Positions 19,352-27,488 of a stretch of 43,347 nt of DNA are shown here, piece by piece. The DNA lies in NCBI GenBank assembly GCA_013698135.1, contig JACCVM010000056.1:1-43347 (forward strand), given 5' to 3'. The DNA comes from Euzebyaceae bacterium. GTDB taxonomy: Bacteria > Actinomycetota > Nitriliruptoria > Euzebyales > Egibacteraceae. Numbering within the stretch: the first letter of the stretch is position 1; the number at the start of each line of letters is the position of its first letter. The position numbers and the translations under genes were made by a program. The notes beneath the pieces were generated by a model. The model saw nothing but the letters and a program-made list of their open reading frames with translations, ran no database searches and was not told where the DNA came from.

Positions 19352-20532
19352 GGTGTCGTCACCGGTTCTACCGTGCCTTCGTGCACTAGATGCCGAGGGC
19401 CTGCCAACGGCACGTCGGCGTCCACCGCGGCGGTCACGATCACTTGCTCGAAGGCCTCGCAGCGCTCTGCCAGACGGCGCCGGCGCGGCTCGTCGAGCTC
19501 GGCGAACACGTCGTCGAGCAGCACCACCGGTTCTTCCCCGACGTCGTGGAGCACCCTGATGCTGGCCAGCCGCAGGGCAAGGGCCAGCGACCAGGTCTCC
19601 CCGTGGCTGGCGTAGCCCTTCGCCGGCATGCCATTGAGCGCCAGCGCCAGCTCGTCACGATGGGGACCGGCCAGCGTCACTCCCCGCTCGCGCTCGGCTT
19701 CGGCCACCAGGGCCAACCCTTCCCGTAGCTCGCTGGCCAGCGCCGCCGGGTCCGGCACACCGCAACCCGGTGTGGCCTCCACCCGCCGTCCGGTCGACAG
19801 CTCGTAGGCGAGCTGCAGATGACCCCGGGCCTCGCGTAGCGGAGAGGCGGCAACCAGATCGCGGTAGGCGGTGTCGGCCGGACCGGCCAGCGCGTGCACC
19901 ACCGCGATCCTTGCGGCCAGCAGGGTCGCCCCCGCCGACACCAGCGATTCGGTCCAGGTCGGCAGGGTCTGCTCGAGACGACCCCGCCCCCCCGTCCGGT
20001 GCTGGCGCAGGAGTGTGTTGCGCTGGCGCAGCACCCGCTCGTACTCGGAGCGAGCCGCCAGATACGCCGGTCGTCGCTGCGCCAGCAGCTCGTCGAGGAA
20101 GCGCCGACGGTCTGCCGGGTCCCCGCGGACCAGGCCGAGGTCCTCGGGCGCGAACAGGATGCTACGGATCTGGCCGATCGCGTCGCGCACCCGCGGTTGG
20201 GGTTGCCCGTTGAGCCGCGCGCGGTTGCGCCCGCCCAGGCGCAGCTCCAGCTCCACGGTCAGGGCACGTCCCTTGGCTGCGGGTTCGGCGGATCCGCCAG
20301 TGTCGGTGCGAGCGACGGCCCGCACCACCGCCGCCTCGGCGCCCACTCGGACCAGCGGCGCGTCCGCGGCGACACGGTGACTGCTACCGATCGCCAGATA
20401 GTGCACCGCTTCCAGCAGGTTGGTCTTGCCCTGCGCATTGGGACCGACCAGCACGCTCATCCCGGGACCAAGGCTCAACGTGGCGGCGGTGTAGGAGCGG
20501 AAGTCGACGAGCTCCAGGCGCTCGAGAAACAC
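19348..20532 (-). CDS. recF: DNA replication/repair protein RecF
   Basis: A 394-aa SMC-like ATPase that helps load RecA at gaps. The N-terminal 'LVDFRSYTAATLSLGPGMSVLVGPNAQGKTNLLEAVHYL' includes the Walker A 'GPNAQGKTN'. The C-terminal ABC signature region ('YASHGETWSLALALRLA') and Walker B ('PVVLLDDVFAELDEPRR') are intact. The GTG start is 6 nt after the dnaN stop. The position dnaN-recF-DUF721-gyrB is standard for actinobacteria. Confidence 0.97.
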   Translation of the reverse strand: MFLERLELVDFRSYTAATLSLGPGMSVLVGPNAQGKTNLLEAVHYLAIGSSHRVAADAPLVRVGAEAAVVRAVARTDTGGSAEPAAKGRALTVELELRLGGRNRARLNGQPQPRVRDAIGQIRSILFAPEDLGLVRGDPADRRRFLDELLAQRRPAYLAARSEYERVLRQRNTLLRQHRTGGRGRLEQTLPTWTESLVSAGATLLAARIAVVHALAGPADTAYRDLVAASPLREARGHLQLAYELSTGRRVEATPGCGVPDPAALASELREGLALVAEAERERGVTLAGPHRDELALALNGMPAKGYASHGETWSLALALRLASIRVLHDVGEEPVVLLDDVFAELDEPRRRRLAERCEAFEQVIVTAAVDADVPLAGPRHLVHEGTVEPVTTP

Positions 20533-20538
20533 TCCGCG

Positions 20539-21666
20539 CTAGACGCGCACCGGCATCAGCAGGTAGAGGAAGTCCGGCGCCGGAGGCTCATCCTCGCCCT
20601 GTGCGGCGGGCGCCGGCCGCAGCACCGCCGGTTTGAGCTCGTCGCGGAACTCCAGCACGACCCGCTCGCTGCCGGCCGCGTCCAACCCGTCGGTTAGGTA
20701 GCGCGGATTGAACGCGATCTGCAATGGCTCGCCCTCCAGCTGGCCCGGCATCGACTCCTCGGCCTGTCCCACCTCACCGCTGCCGGCCGTCACCCGCACC
20801 GAGTCCGCTGTCAGGTGCAGCGTCACGGGCGTGGCGGTGGTGTTGGCGTCACCGACCACCGCCACACGCTTGGCCACCTCCATCAGCTCGGCGCGGTCGA
20901 CCAGCAGCCGGCGCTCTGACCCAGCGGGGATCAGCTGGCGGACATCCGGAAACTTGCCCTCAATGAGACGGCTAGTGAGGCGCCGGTCGCCGAATGCGAA
21001 GGTCACCTGACCGGCTTCCAGCAGCAGACGCACCTCGCTGCCGAGCAGCTCGGCGGAGCGGCGAGCTTCTTCCAGGGCGCGCCGCGGCACCAGCACCGTG
21101 CGCTCGGTCCCCTGATCCCAGGGCACGGTGCGCACCGCGAGGCGATACGAATCGGTCGCCGAGGCGGTCAACCCCTGCGTCGTCGCCTCCAGCTGCACGC
21201 CGGTCAGCACGGGGCGGGCATCATCGGCGCTGGCGGCGCGCGCCACCTGGGCCACGGTGCGGGCGAACTCCTCGGCTTTCATCACGGCGGTAACCGCGTC
21301 GGGCCCCGGCTCGGGCAGGGACGGGAAGTCCTCGGCGGGCATCAGCCGCAGGTCGAACTGCGCGCGGCCACAAGCGAGGTGCAGTCGTTCCCTAGCGGCC
21401 TCGGCGGACACCGCGGCGTTGGGAAGGCTGCGGACCACATCGCCCAGCAGCCGGCCGGGGACGAGCGCAACACCGTCGGACTCGGCCTGCACCGGGATGG
21501 ACAGCTCGCTGGCCATCTCCAGATCGGTCGACGACAGCACCAGGCGGTCACCGCTGACCTCCAGGCGCACGCCGGACAACGCCGGCAGCGTGGCTCGGGC
21601 ACCGACCGTGCGTAGCGCCCACGCGGCAGCGTCGGCGAACTCGCCGCGTTCTGCCCGAAACTTCAT
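20539..21666 (-). CDS. dnaN: DNA polymerase III subunit beta (sliding clamp)
   Basis: A 375-aa ring clamp that tethers the replicase. All three clamp-fold domains appear intact; the end reads 'YLLMPVRV', the normal C-terminus with the 'MPVR' motif. The track starts at 21705, but the ATG at 21666 ('MKFRAERGEF') matches the family start and has GGAGGAG just upstream, so I use it. It is separated from dnaA by about 360 bp containing DnaA-box-like sequences (see oriC entry). recF follows after 6 nt. Confidence 0.97.
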   Translation of the reverse strand: MKFRAERGEFADAAAWALRTVGARATLPALSGVRLEVSGDRLVLSSTDLEMASELSIPVQAESDGVALVPGRLLGDVVRSLPNAAVSAEAARERLHLACGRAQFDLRLMPAEDFPSLPEPGPDAVTAVMKAEEFARTVAQVARAASADDARPVLTGVQLEATTQGLTASATDSYRLAVRTVPWDQGTERTVLVPRRALEEARRSAELLGSEVRLLLEAGQVTFAFGDRRLTSRLIEGKFPDVRQLIPAGSERRLLVDRAELMEVAKRVAVVGDANTTATPVTLHLTADSVRVTAGSGEVGQAEESMPGQLEGEPLQIAFNPRYLTDGLDAAGSERVVLEFRDELKPAVLRPAPAAQGEDEPPAPDFLYLLMPVRV

Positions 21667-21801
21667 GTGCTCCTCCGCATCCGGTGGCCGACCGCTTCGC
21701 TCCATGAGGACATGGCCCAGTGTCCTGCCGCTTCGCTGGCTGCGGACAGGCTCGGGTTTCCCACCGAGCAGGACGCGCCCGGCTTTGAAAGGCTGTTGTC
21801 T

Positions 21802-22026
21802 TTATCCAAACCATCGACGTCGTCGGGGAGGCGCCAGGCTGTTGACAACACCTGTTGTGCCTGGTCATCGCGTTGTTGGCACTGTGGGAGCACTGTGGGC
21901 GGCGTGGGGGTGAGGGTGTGGGCCACCGCCACGTTGTCCACCTCCACGCGAACTACAGCGTTGCAACTGCGAGCAAACGCTGGTTGTGCCCATCCTGTCC
22001 ACGGGCTTGTCCCGTCGCTGTCCACA
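21802..22026. other. Putative oriC: cluster of DnaA-box-like sites between dnaN and dnaA
   Basis: The 361-bp dnaN-dnaA gap is non-coding and carries several near-matches to TTATCCACA/TTGTCCACA: TTATCCAAA (21802-21810), TTGTCAACA on the minus strand (21840-21848), TTGTCCACC (21934-21942), CTGTCCACG (21995-22003) and CTGTCCACA (22018-22026). Four are one mismatch from a consensus. Actinobacterial origins normally sit here. I see no clear AT-rich unwinding element; the mildest GC stretch is near 21780-21850. Confidence 0.7.
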
Positions 22027-22027
22027 G

Positions 22028-23437
22028 TCAACGAGCCTGCCGCGCACTGGTCTTGACCCGGCTTGTCAGCTCTTGCACTTGCTCGTAGATCGCGGGGCGC
22101 TCCTTCATGAGGCCACTGATCTTGGAGTTGGCATGCATCACGGTGGTGTGGTCGCGGCCGCCGAAGGCTTGCCCGATCTTGGGCAGGGACAGGTCGGTGA
22201 GCTCGCGCGTCAGGTACATGGCGATCTGGCGGGCGGTCACCAGCTGGCGGGTGCGGTTTGGCGAGCACAGGTCGTCAAGGGTCAACCCGAAGTAGGTGGC
22301 GGTCTCGGTCATGATCAGGCTCACCGAGATCTCGGAGTTGCCGCCGTCGGGGAAGAGATCTTTGAGCACGACCTGTGCCATGTGCAGCGTCACCTCCGTC
22401 TGCTGCAGGCTGCCCGCGGCGGTGACGCGGATCAACGCGCCCTCCAGCTCCCTGATGTTGGACTGGATCCGGCTGGCGATGAGCTCCAGGACGTCGTCGG
22501 GGACCGGGAGGCGGTCCTGCCCCGACTTCTTGCGCAGGATGGCCAGCCGGGTCTCCAGGTCTGGTGGCTGGATGTCGGTGATCAGCCCCCACTCGAAGCG
22601 AGTGCGCAGGCGGTCCTCGAGCTGGCCAATCTGCTTGGGCGGTCGGTCCGAGGAGATGACGATCTGCTTCTGCGCGTTGTGCAGCGTGTTGAAGGTGTGG
22701 AAGAACTCCTCCTGGGTGCGTTCGCGCGTGGCCAGGAACTGGATGTCGTCGATGAGCAACACGTCGACGTCGCGGTAACGACGCTGGAAGGCCACCTGCC
22801 GCCGGTTGCTGATGGCGTCGATGAACTCGTTGGTGAACTGCTCAGTGGTGACGTAGCGGACTTTGAGGCGCGGATACAGGTGGGTCGCGTAGTGGCCGAC
22901 CGCTTGCAGCAGGTGCGTCTTGCCCAGTCCGGCGCTGCCGTAGATGAACAGCGGGTTGTAGGCCTTGGCCGGCGCTTCTGCGACAGCGAAGGCGGCGGCG
23001 TGCGCAAAGCGGTTGCTGGCGCCGATGACGAAGCGGTCGAAGGTGTACTTCTCGTTCAGGGCGCTGTCGCGCTCCGGTGCCGACCGGGGGAAGGCCTCCG
23101 GCGCCCAGGCCTTGCGCTCGACCTGGAGATCCGGGAGTTCGGCCACATCCACGGGCGTCGGTTGCGGATCCGGGCGAACCGTAACCACGACGTGCAGCGC
23201 CCGCCCGGCCGCCTTGGTGACAGCGCTGCGCAGCGCCGGGCCGTAGCGGGTGTCCAGCTGTTCGCGGGCGAAGCTGTGCGGTGCGGCCAGCACGACCGTG
23301 TCCTGGTCGAAGCCCACAGGTCGGGTTTCGTCCAGCCACGCCCGTAGCGCGGCCCCCGTGAGGGTGTCCTGCAGATCGGCGAGGGACCGGGTCCAGAGGT
23401 CGTCCAAGTCGATGACCATGACCATGCTGTCTGGCAC
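22028..23437 (-). CDS. dnaA: Chromosomal replication initiator DnaA
   Basis: A 469-aa AAA+ initiator that binds oriC and melts the DNA. Domain I covers about residues 1-90 ('[23 protein letters not shown]'), with a short linker. The AAA+ domain has Walker A 'GSAGLGKTH', Walker B '[12 protein letters not shown]' and '[12 protein letters not shown]'. The DNA-binding domain IV carries the signature '[11 protein letters not shown]'. The track's 681-aa frame runs far upstream without homology. I chose the GTG at 23437, which has AAGGAG 6 nt before it; ATG codons 5 and 7 codons later are alternatives. DnaA-box-like sites lie just upstream, suggesting autoregulation. Confidence 0.97.
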   Translation of the reverse strand: MPDSMVMVIDLDDLWTRSLADLQDTLTGAALRAWLDETRPVGFDQDTVVLAAPHSFAREQLDTRYGPALRSAVTKAAGRALHVVVTVRPDPQPTPVDVAELPDLQVERKAWAPEAFPRSAPERDSALNEKYTFDRFVIGASNRFAHAAAFAVAEAPAKAYNPLFIYGSAGLGKTHLLQAVGHYATHLYPRLKVRYVTTEQFTNEFIDAISNRRQVAFQRRYRDVDVLLIDDIQFLATRERTQEEFFHTFNTLHNAQKQIVISSDRPPKQIGQLEDRLRTRFEWGLITDIQPPDLETRLAILRKKSGQDRLPVPDDVLELIASRIQSNIRELEGALIRVTAAGSLQQTEVTLHMAQVVLKDLFPDGGNSEISVSLIMTETATYFGLTLDDLCSPNRTRQLVTARQIAMYLTRELTDLSLPKIGQAFGGRDHTTVMHANSKISGLMKERPAIYEQVQELTSRVKTSARQAR

Positions 23438-23462
23438 CGGGATCTCCTTGACGATCGAAGGG

Positions 23463-23494
23463 TTTTCCACAACACCCTCCACAGTTGTGGAAGG
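23463..23494. promoter_or_regulatory. Palindromic TCCACA cluster upstream of dnaA
   Basis: Twenty-six bases before the dnaA GTG lies TTTTCCACA (23463-23471), then CCCTCCACA (23475-23483), then an inverted CCTTCCACA (23486-23494). The outer two form a perfect 9-bp inverted repeat, TTCCACAAC...GTTGTGGAA, with a 10-nt spacer that contains the third. This fits DnaA binding to its own promoter or leader. Binding is inferred. Confidence 0.55.
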
Positions 23495-23879
23495 GCGTTG
23501 CTTCCTAGGGGTGACCGGGACATCGGGTGGGATGGCCCTCGCGGGCGCACGTAGTCCACACAACACCAGGGAAGCGGTGATCCTCTCGGCGGCGTCTGTA
23601 CCACTGCTGGACATCGCTCGATGCCCGCCCAGGCCCGATGATCCTCGCGCACGCTGTATAGCGATCCCGGCAGCACCGGTGCTCAACGCCCGCAGCGACC
23701 CCTGCCGCCGAGCTCCCGCCCAACGCTGGTACCTGAGCCCCGACCCATCGCACAAGTCTTCGAAAGCGGCTGGGAACGCCATCCGGCTCGGGACGTTGGG
23801 AGTATAGGCACCGTCGAAATCGAGTGGCAAGGTCATGTCCACAGGTGTCGCAACGGGGTTCCCCCCGGCTTGTCGCCGG

Positions 23880-23910
23880 CTGACGGCGCCGGCGGCGGTC
23901 GCGGTACAGT
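23880..23910 (+). promoter_or_regulatory. Candidate rpmH-rnpA-yidDC promoter
   Basis: A good -10 TACAGT (23905-23910) is preceded, 19 nt upstream, by CTGACG (23880-23885; compare TTGACA). It is the best promoter-like element before rpmH and would give a leader of about 175 nt. Confidence 0.4.
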
Positions 23911-24090
23911 GTTCGGTTGGGAGACGGGCGTGTGTCGCCGGAAGCCTTGCGCGACATCGGTCGACGGCCGCGCCGACTGGCGCCAGGGCCGTGACCAGCC
24001 AAGGGACCGCGCACCGTCGCCCGCAAATTGGTGCGTTCGGGTGGCCCACCCGGCGCCACCGGGCAGCCACCAACAGTGGGGATCGAGATC

Positions 24091-24225
24091 ATGAAGCGCA
24101 CCTTCCAACCGAACATCCGCCGGCGCAAGCGCAAGCATGGCTTCACGCACCGCATGCGCACGCGGGCCGGTCAAACCATCATCAAGCGGCGGCGGGCAAA
24201 GGGCCGCAAGCGGTTGACGGCCTGA
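24091..24225 (+). CDS. rpmH: 50S ribosomal protein L34
   Basis: A 44-aa, very basic ribosomal protein: '[31 protein letters not shown]' and '[12 protein letters not shown]'. This is an almost textbook L34 sequence at normal length. The track starts earlier; the ATG at 24091 is the family start. It heads the rpmH-rnpA-yidD-yidC-jag run on the plus strand, divergent from dnaA. Confidence 0.99.
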   Translation: MKRTFQPNIRRRKRKHGFTHRMRTRAGQTIIKRRRAKGRKRLTA

Positions 24226-24392
24226 ACAACCCCGAGGGCGGCGCCGAGCTGGGCAGCGCGCGGCCGGTTGCGCGCGGTCCCGTTGTCGGGCGGGCGGACG
24301 CAGTCGGCGCGCACCTTGCGGACCGGGGGCTGCGCCAGGGCGGCGGGCCTCCTATCGTGGGCGGACCGGCACGGCGCGTGCCGCCACCGCCC

Positions 24393-24773
24393 ATGCTCCC
24401 TTCTCGACTCCACCGCAGCAACGACATCCGGGCCGTGCTCACGGGCCGGAACGTGGTGCACGGTGCGGATGTGGTCGTCCACGCCACCGGGCGGACGGGA
24501 TCTGGAGATGCTCGCGGCGGTGGACCCAGGCGCGGTACCGGCCTCGACGTGACACGGGTGGCGGTGGTGGCCGGGCGCAAGGTGGGTGGGGCCGTGCAAC
24601 GCAACCGGGCCAAGCGGCGCCTACGGGCGGCCCTGGCGGGCGGAACGCTTCCTGCGGGGCTCGACGTGGTGGTTGTCGCCCGCGGCGGCGTGCTGACCGC
24701 TGATTTCACGTCACTGCAGGCCGAGCTGGCAGGACTTGTCAAGCGCGCCGCATCCCGGATTCCGACCCCATGA
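24393..24773 (+). CDS. rnpA: Ribonuclease P protein component
   Basis: A 126-aa basic protein that binds RNase P RNA and helps mature tRNA 5' ends. It starts '[16 protein letters not shown]' and contains the RNR core '[21 protein letters not shown]', followed by '[11 protein letters not shown]'. The track frame runs from 23835; I use the ATG at 24393. No clear ribosome site precedes it, and a GTG five codons earlier is possible. An insertion of about 15 Gly/Arg-rich residues ('[17 protein letters not shown]') precedes the conserved '[11 protein letters not shown]'. The stop overlaps the yidD start. Confidence 0.94.
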   Translation: MLPSRLHRSNDIRAVLTGRNVVHGADVVVHATGRTGSGDARGGGPRRGTGLDVTRVAVVAGRKVGGAVQRNRAKRRLRAALAGGTLPAGLDVVVVARGGVLTADFTSLQAELAGLVKRAASRIPTP

Positions 24774-25051
24774 CTCGCTGGCGAAGTCGTCGTCGAGCAC
24801 CGTGGCCTTCTCCCCTGGCTTGGCTGCTCACGCTGCTCGTCCAGGCCTACCGAGCTATCCCCAAACCTGGCTCCGACGTCTGCCGCTTCCTGCCAAGCTG
24901 CTCGCAATACGCCCTGGACGCCCTGGCGGCGCACGGGGGGCTACGCGGCGGCTGGCTGATCCTGCGCCGGCTCGCCCGTTGCCATCCCTTCCACCCCGGC
25001 GGGGTGGACCCGGTGCCGTCGCCGACCGGCGGCGGACCAACGCTGATCTAA
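24770..25051 (+). CDS. yidD: Membrane protein insertion efficiency factor YidD
   Basis: A 93-aa YidD-family protein with the conserved '[30 protein letters not shown]' (two to three invariant Cys) and '[24 protein letters not shown]'. It is thought to help insert proteins alongside YidC. An Arg-rich N-terminus precedes a short amphipathic or membrane-associated helix. The ATG overlaps the rnpA stop (ATGA). yidC follows 16 nt later. Confidence 0.96.
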   Translation: MTRWRSRRRAPWPSPLAWLLTLLVQAYRAIPKPGSDVCRFLPSCSQYALDALAAHGGLRGGWLILRRLARCHPFHPGGVDPVPSPTGGGPTLI

Positions 25052-25067
25052 GAGGAGACAACCGCGC

Positions 25068-25793
25068 GTGGATGCGCTCTGGAACGGCCTGCTCGACATC
25101 ATCGAACTCGTGCTGCGGTTCTTTCACACCGCGACGTCACCGCTCTTCGGGGACGCCGCGGCGTGGGGGTGGGCCATCGTCCTGCTCACCGTCGCGGTCC
25201 GGGTGGTCCTGCTGCCGCTGGCGGTGAAGCAGACCAGGTCGCAGCGGGCGATGCAGAAGCTGTCGCCGGAGATGAAGAAGGTGCAGGCCAAGTACAAGAC
25301 CGACCGCAGCCTGATGCGGTCCAATCCGGAGAAGTACAAGGAGCAGCGCCAAAAGCAGCAGGAAGCCATGATGGCGCTGTACAAGGAGCACGGCGTCAAT
25401 CCGGCCGCGGGGTGCCTGCCACTGGTGGCGCAGATGCCAGTGTTCTTCGCCCTGTTCTCCGTGCTCCGCGACGTCGAGCGGCTACCGGAGCTGCGGACCG
25501 CCTCCTTCTATTTCGTCAACAACCTGGCTGCCACGCCCTCACAGGTCGGGCTCGGTGCCTGGGTCCTGATCGTGTTGATGGCGTTGACGACGTTCTACTC
25601 TTCCAAGCAGATGATGGCCGCCAACGTGGTCACATCGGGTCCGCAGGCGCAACAGCAGAAGGTGATGCTGTACGCGATGCCCGTGATGCTCACGGTCTTC
25701 GCCGTCAATCTGTACATCGGCGTGCTGCTGTACTGGATCACGACCAACGGCTGGACCATCGCCCAGCAGTACGTGATGTTCCGGGGCACATGA
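25068..25793 (+). CDS. yidC: Membrane protein insertase YidC (Oxa1 family)
   Basis: A 241-aa polytopic insertase. The family features are 'WGWAIVLLTVAVRVVLLPLAVKQTRSQRAMQKLSPEMKKVQAKYK', with the hydrophilic-groove Arg; 'HGVNPAAGCLPLVAQMPVFFALFSVL'; and the late helices 'VMLYAMPVMLTVFAVNLYIGVLLYWITTNGWTIAQQYVM'. It is a short Gram-positive form without the periplasmic P1 domain and lacks the long basic C-tail of some actinobacterial YidCs. The GTG start has an AAGAGGAGA-type ribosome site 10-12 nt upstream. Jag follows after 24 nt. Confidence 0.97.
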   Translation: MDALWNGLLDIIELVLRFFHTATSPLFGDAAAWGWAIVLLTVAVRVVLLPLAVKQTRSQRAMQKLSPEMKKVQAKYKTDRSLMRSNPEKYKEQRQKQQEAMMALYKEHGVNPAAGCLPLVAQMPVFFALFSVLRDVERLPELRTASFYFVNNLAATPSQVGLGAWVLIVLMALTTFYSSKQMMAANVVTSGPQAQQQKVMLYAMPVMLTVFAVNLYIGVLLYWITTNGWTIAQQYVMFRGT

Positions 25794-25817
25794 CCCCGAC
25801 AAGGGTGGGAGCAACTC

Positions 25818-26615
25818 ATGCCCAACGGGCCGGCAGGAACGGCAGGCGAAGCGCGACAGGTGCAGGTCACCGGGGCCACCATCTCCGAGGCGGTGGCCGC
25901 GGCGCTGGCCCAGCTTGGTGTGAGCCAGGACGCGGTCGACATCGAGGTGGTGGCCGAACCGCGGCGGGGCTTCTTCGGAAGTCCGAAGCCGGCAGTGGTG
26001 CGAGTTACCCGCAAGGCTCCGCTCCCACCGCCGGTTGCACCCCAGACGTCTTCGAGAACCGAAACGCAGGAGGACCACGTCATGACCGAGACCGACAGCG
26101 GTCCACAAGTCAGTTTGGCGAACAGCGAGGCGCCGTCCGCCGAAGAGCGCATGAACCAGTTGGACGAGGAGGCCGAACTGGCCGCCGACTTCGTCGAGGG
26201 GTTGCTTGACCTGCTCGATCTGCCCGGTGACTTGGAGATCGAGATTCAAGAAGACCAGGCGCTGGTCAATCTGGAGGACGTCGGCAGTGGGCTGCTCATC
26301 GGGCGCCGAGGCGCCACCTTGGACGCGCTGCAGGAACTCGTCCGCTGCGCAGTCCAGCGCCAAACCGAGCGACGATCGCAGGTGCGCGTCGACGTCGAAG
26401 GCTATCGCGGGCGCCACGTGGAAAAGTTGCGCGATCACTGCCGCGAGGCGATCGCCGAGGTGCGAGAGAGCGGCAACCCCGTGCGGTTGGACCCGATGGA
26501 CGCCTACGAGCGCAAGCTGATGCACGACTTGGTGGCCAAGACCGGTGGCGTGACATCCTCCAGTGAGGGCACCGAGCCCAAGCGGCGGGTGGTCATCCAA
26601 CCCGACGAAGGCTGA
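25818..26615 (+). CDS. Jag/KhpB-like RNA-binding protein (Jag_N, KH, R3H)
   Basis: A 265-aa cytosolic RNA-binding protein. Residues 14-63 form a Jag_N domain ('VQVTGATISEAVAAALAQLGV' ... 'PRRGFFGSPKPAVVRV'). An acidic linker of about 80 residues follows. The KH domain lies at about 135-195 ('LEIEIQEDQALVNLEDVGSGLLIGRRGATLDALQELV'), and the R3H domain at about 196-260 ('RVDVEGYRGRHVEKLRDHCREAIAEVRESGNPVRLDPMDAYERKLMHDLV'). In Firmicutes KhpB/Jag pairs with KhpA and influences wall growth and division. It sits downstream of yidC, as is usual. The KH 'GRRG' loop and R3H Arg/His residues are intact. Confidence 0.93.
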   Translation: MPNGPAGTAGEARQVQVTGATISEAVAAALAQLGVSQDAVDIEVVAEPRRGFFGSPKPAVVRVTRKAPLPPPVAPQTSSRTETQEDHVMTETDSGPQVSLANSEAPSAEERMNQLDEEAELAADFVEGLLDLLDLPGDLEIEIQEDQALVNLEDVGSGLLIGRRGATLDALQELVRCAVQRQTERRSQVRVDVEGYRGRHVEKLRDHCREAIAEVRESGNPVRLDPMDAYERKLMHDLVAKTGGVTSSSEGTEPKRRVVIQPDEG

Positions 26616-26707
26616 CGCGCGGGGGCTAAAATGGCAAGCGCGTGGTTTACGTTATGTATTCCCTATTTGGCTTCATGAGCGCCGAGTAGACTCGACCATT
26701 GACCCGT

Positions 26708-26723
26708 TGTTGCACGTGAAACT
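26708..26723. promoter_or_regulatory. parS-like site, jag-rsmG gap
   Basis: TGTTGCACGTGAAACT matches the parS consensus TGTTTCACGTGAAACA at 14 of 16 positions, including the full CACGTGAAAC core. It lies in a relatively AT-rich 160-bp gap before rsmG. ParB binding is expected from the consensus. Confidence 0.7.
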
Positions 26724-26777
26724 TCCTCGGCGTTGTCCAGCCTGAGCTAGATTCGGAGCGAGTATCTGGGGCAGGGC

Positions 26778-27488
26778 TTGATCATAGGTCAGGGCCCGAA
26801 CGGACCGCAGCGGACCGCTGAGCGCGTTTCGCCTGGTGACCGGGCTCTTCTCCACCAGTTCGCAGACCTATTGCGCAGCAGCCCGCATAACCTCGTGGCC
26901 GCCGGTGACCACGACGCCCTTTATGATCGCCACATACTGGAAAGCTGGGCGGTGGCGGACGCACTGTCCTGCACTGGGCGCTGGCTGGACCTGGGCACCG
27001 GGGGTGGACTGCCAGGGCTGGTGGCCGCCGTTCGTCACCGCGACGTGGAGTGGGTGCTGGTGGACGCCACCCGCAAGAAGCTCGTCGCGGTCGATTCGTT
27101 CGTAGCTGAGCTCGGGCTCGACAACGTCCGAACCGTCCACGGGCGGGCCGAGGAGTTGGCACACGGTCCCCTTCGAGGGGCGTGCTCGGGCGTGCTGGCT
27201 CGTGCTGTCGCCCCGCTGAGCACCCTGATCGAACTCGCTCGCGGGTTTCTGGCGCCGGCGGGTTGGCTGGCCGCCGTCAAGGGTCCGGCATGGCGGACGG
27301 AGCTGTCGGAGGCCACCCAAGGTTTGCGGCAACTGGGGTACCAGTCCGTATCCACAGCCGCGGTGCCTGACACGGTCCGGCCCACCTGGCTTGTTACCAT
27401 GCGGGCAGTTGGGTTCCCGCCTGCCGGGTACCCGCGCCGGACGGGGCTCCCTCGCGGTGCCCCCCTCGGAAGGCCCCCGTTGCTCTGA
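26778..27488 (+). CDS. rsmG: 16S rRNA (guanine(527)-N(7))-methyltransferase RsmG (GidB)
   Basis: A 236-aa SAM-dependent methyltransferase that modifies G527 of 16S rRNA; loss gives low-level streptomycin resistance in other bacteria. Key parts are 'LYDRHILESWAVADAL', the SAM loop 'LDLGTGGGLPGLVAAV', 'LVDATRKKLVAVD' and the C-terminal 'GYPRRTGLPRGAPLGRPPL', typical of the family end. The start is a TTG at 26778 (track choice) with a weak GGGG ribosome site; no better start is visible. The stop overlaps the parA ATG (TGATG). The jag-rsmG-parA-parB order is the common one. Confidence 0.94.
   Translation: MIIGQGPNGPQRTAERVSPGDRALLHQFADLLRSSPHNLVAAGDHDALYDRHILESWAVADALSCTGRWLDLGTGGGLPGLVAAVRHRDVEWVLVDATRKKLVAVDSFVAELGLDNVRTVHGRAEELAHGPLRGACSGVLARAVAPLSTLIELARGFLAPAGWLAAVKGPAWRTELSEATQGLRQLGYQSVSTAAVPDTVRPTWLVTMRAVGFPPAGYPRRTGLPRGAPLGRPPLL

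Larger units (their letters stand above)
23438..24090. other. dnaA-rpmH intergenic region (~650 bp, no gene)
   Basis: A divergent non-coding region between dnaA (minus) and rpmH (plus). Track ORFs here lack homology and run into each other on opposite strands. It holds the palindromic TCCACA cluster next to dnaA, two isolated one-mismatch DnaA-box-like sites TAGTCCACA (23552-23560) and ATGTCCACA (23835-23843), and a candidate rpmH promoter. It may be the second half of a bipartite origin or only the dnaA/rpmH regulatory region. Confidence 0.6.

Noticed and set aside
23438-24073. N-terminal extension of dnaA in the 681-aa track ORF
   Set aside because: No DnaA homology upstream of domain I and it crosses DnaA-box-like sites; a GTG with good ribosome site explains the start.
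24270-24400. Extended N-terminus of rnpA in the 312-aa ORF
   Set aside because: It runs through rpmH in another frame and lacks family similarity; RnpA begins at about 24393 or the nearby GTG.
26411-26430. Possible third parS (gccacgtggaaaag) inside jag
   Set aside because: Only the CACGTG core fits; outer arms mismatch too much.
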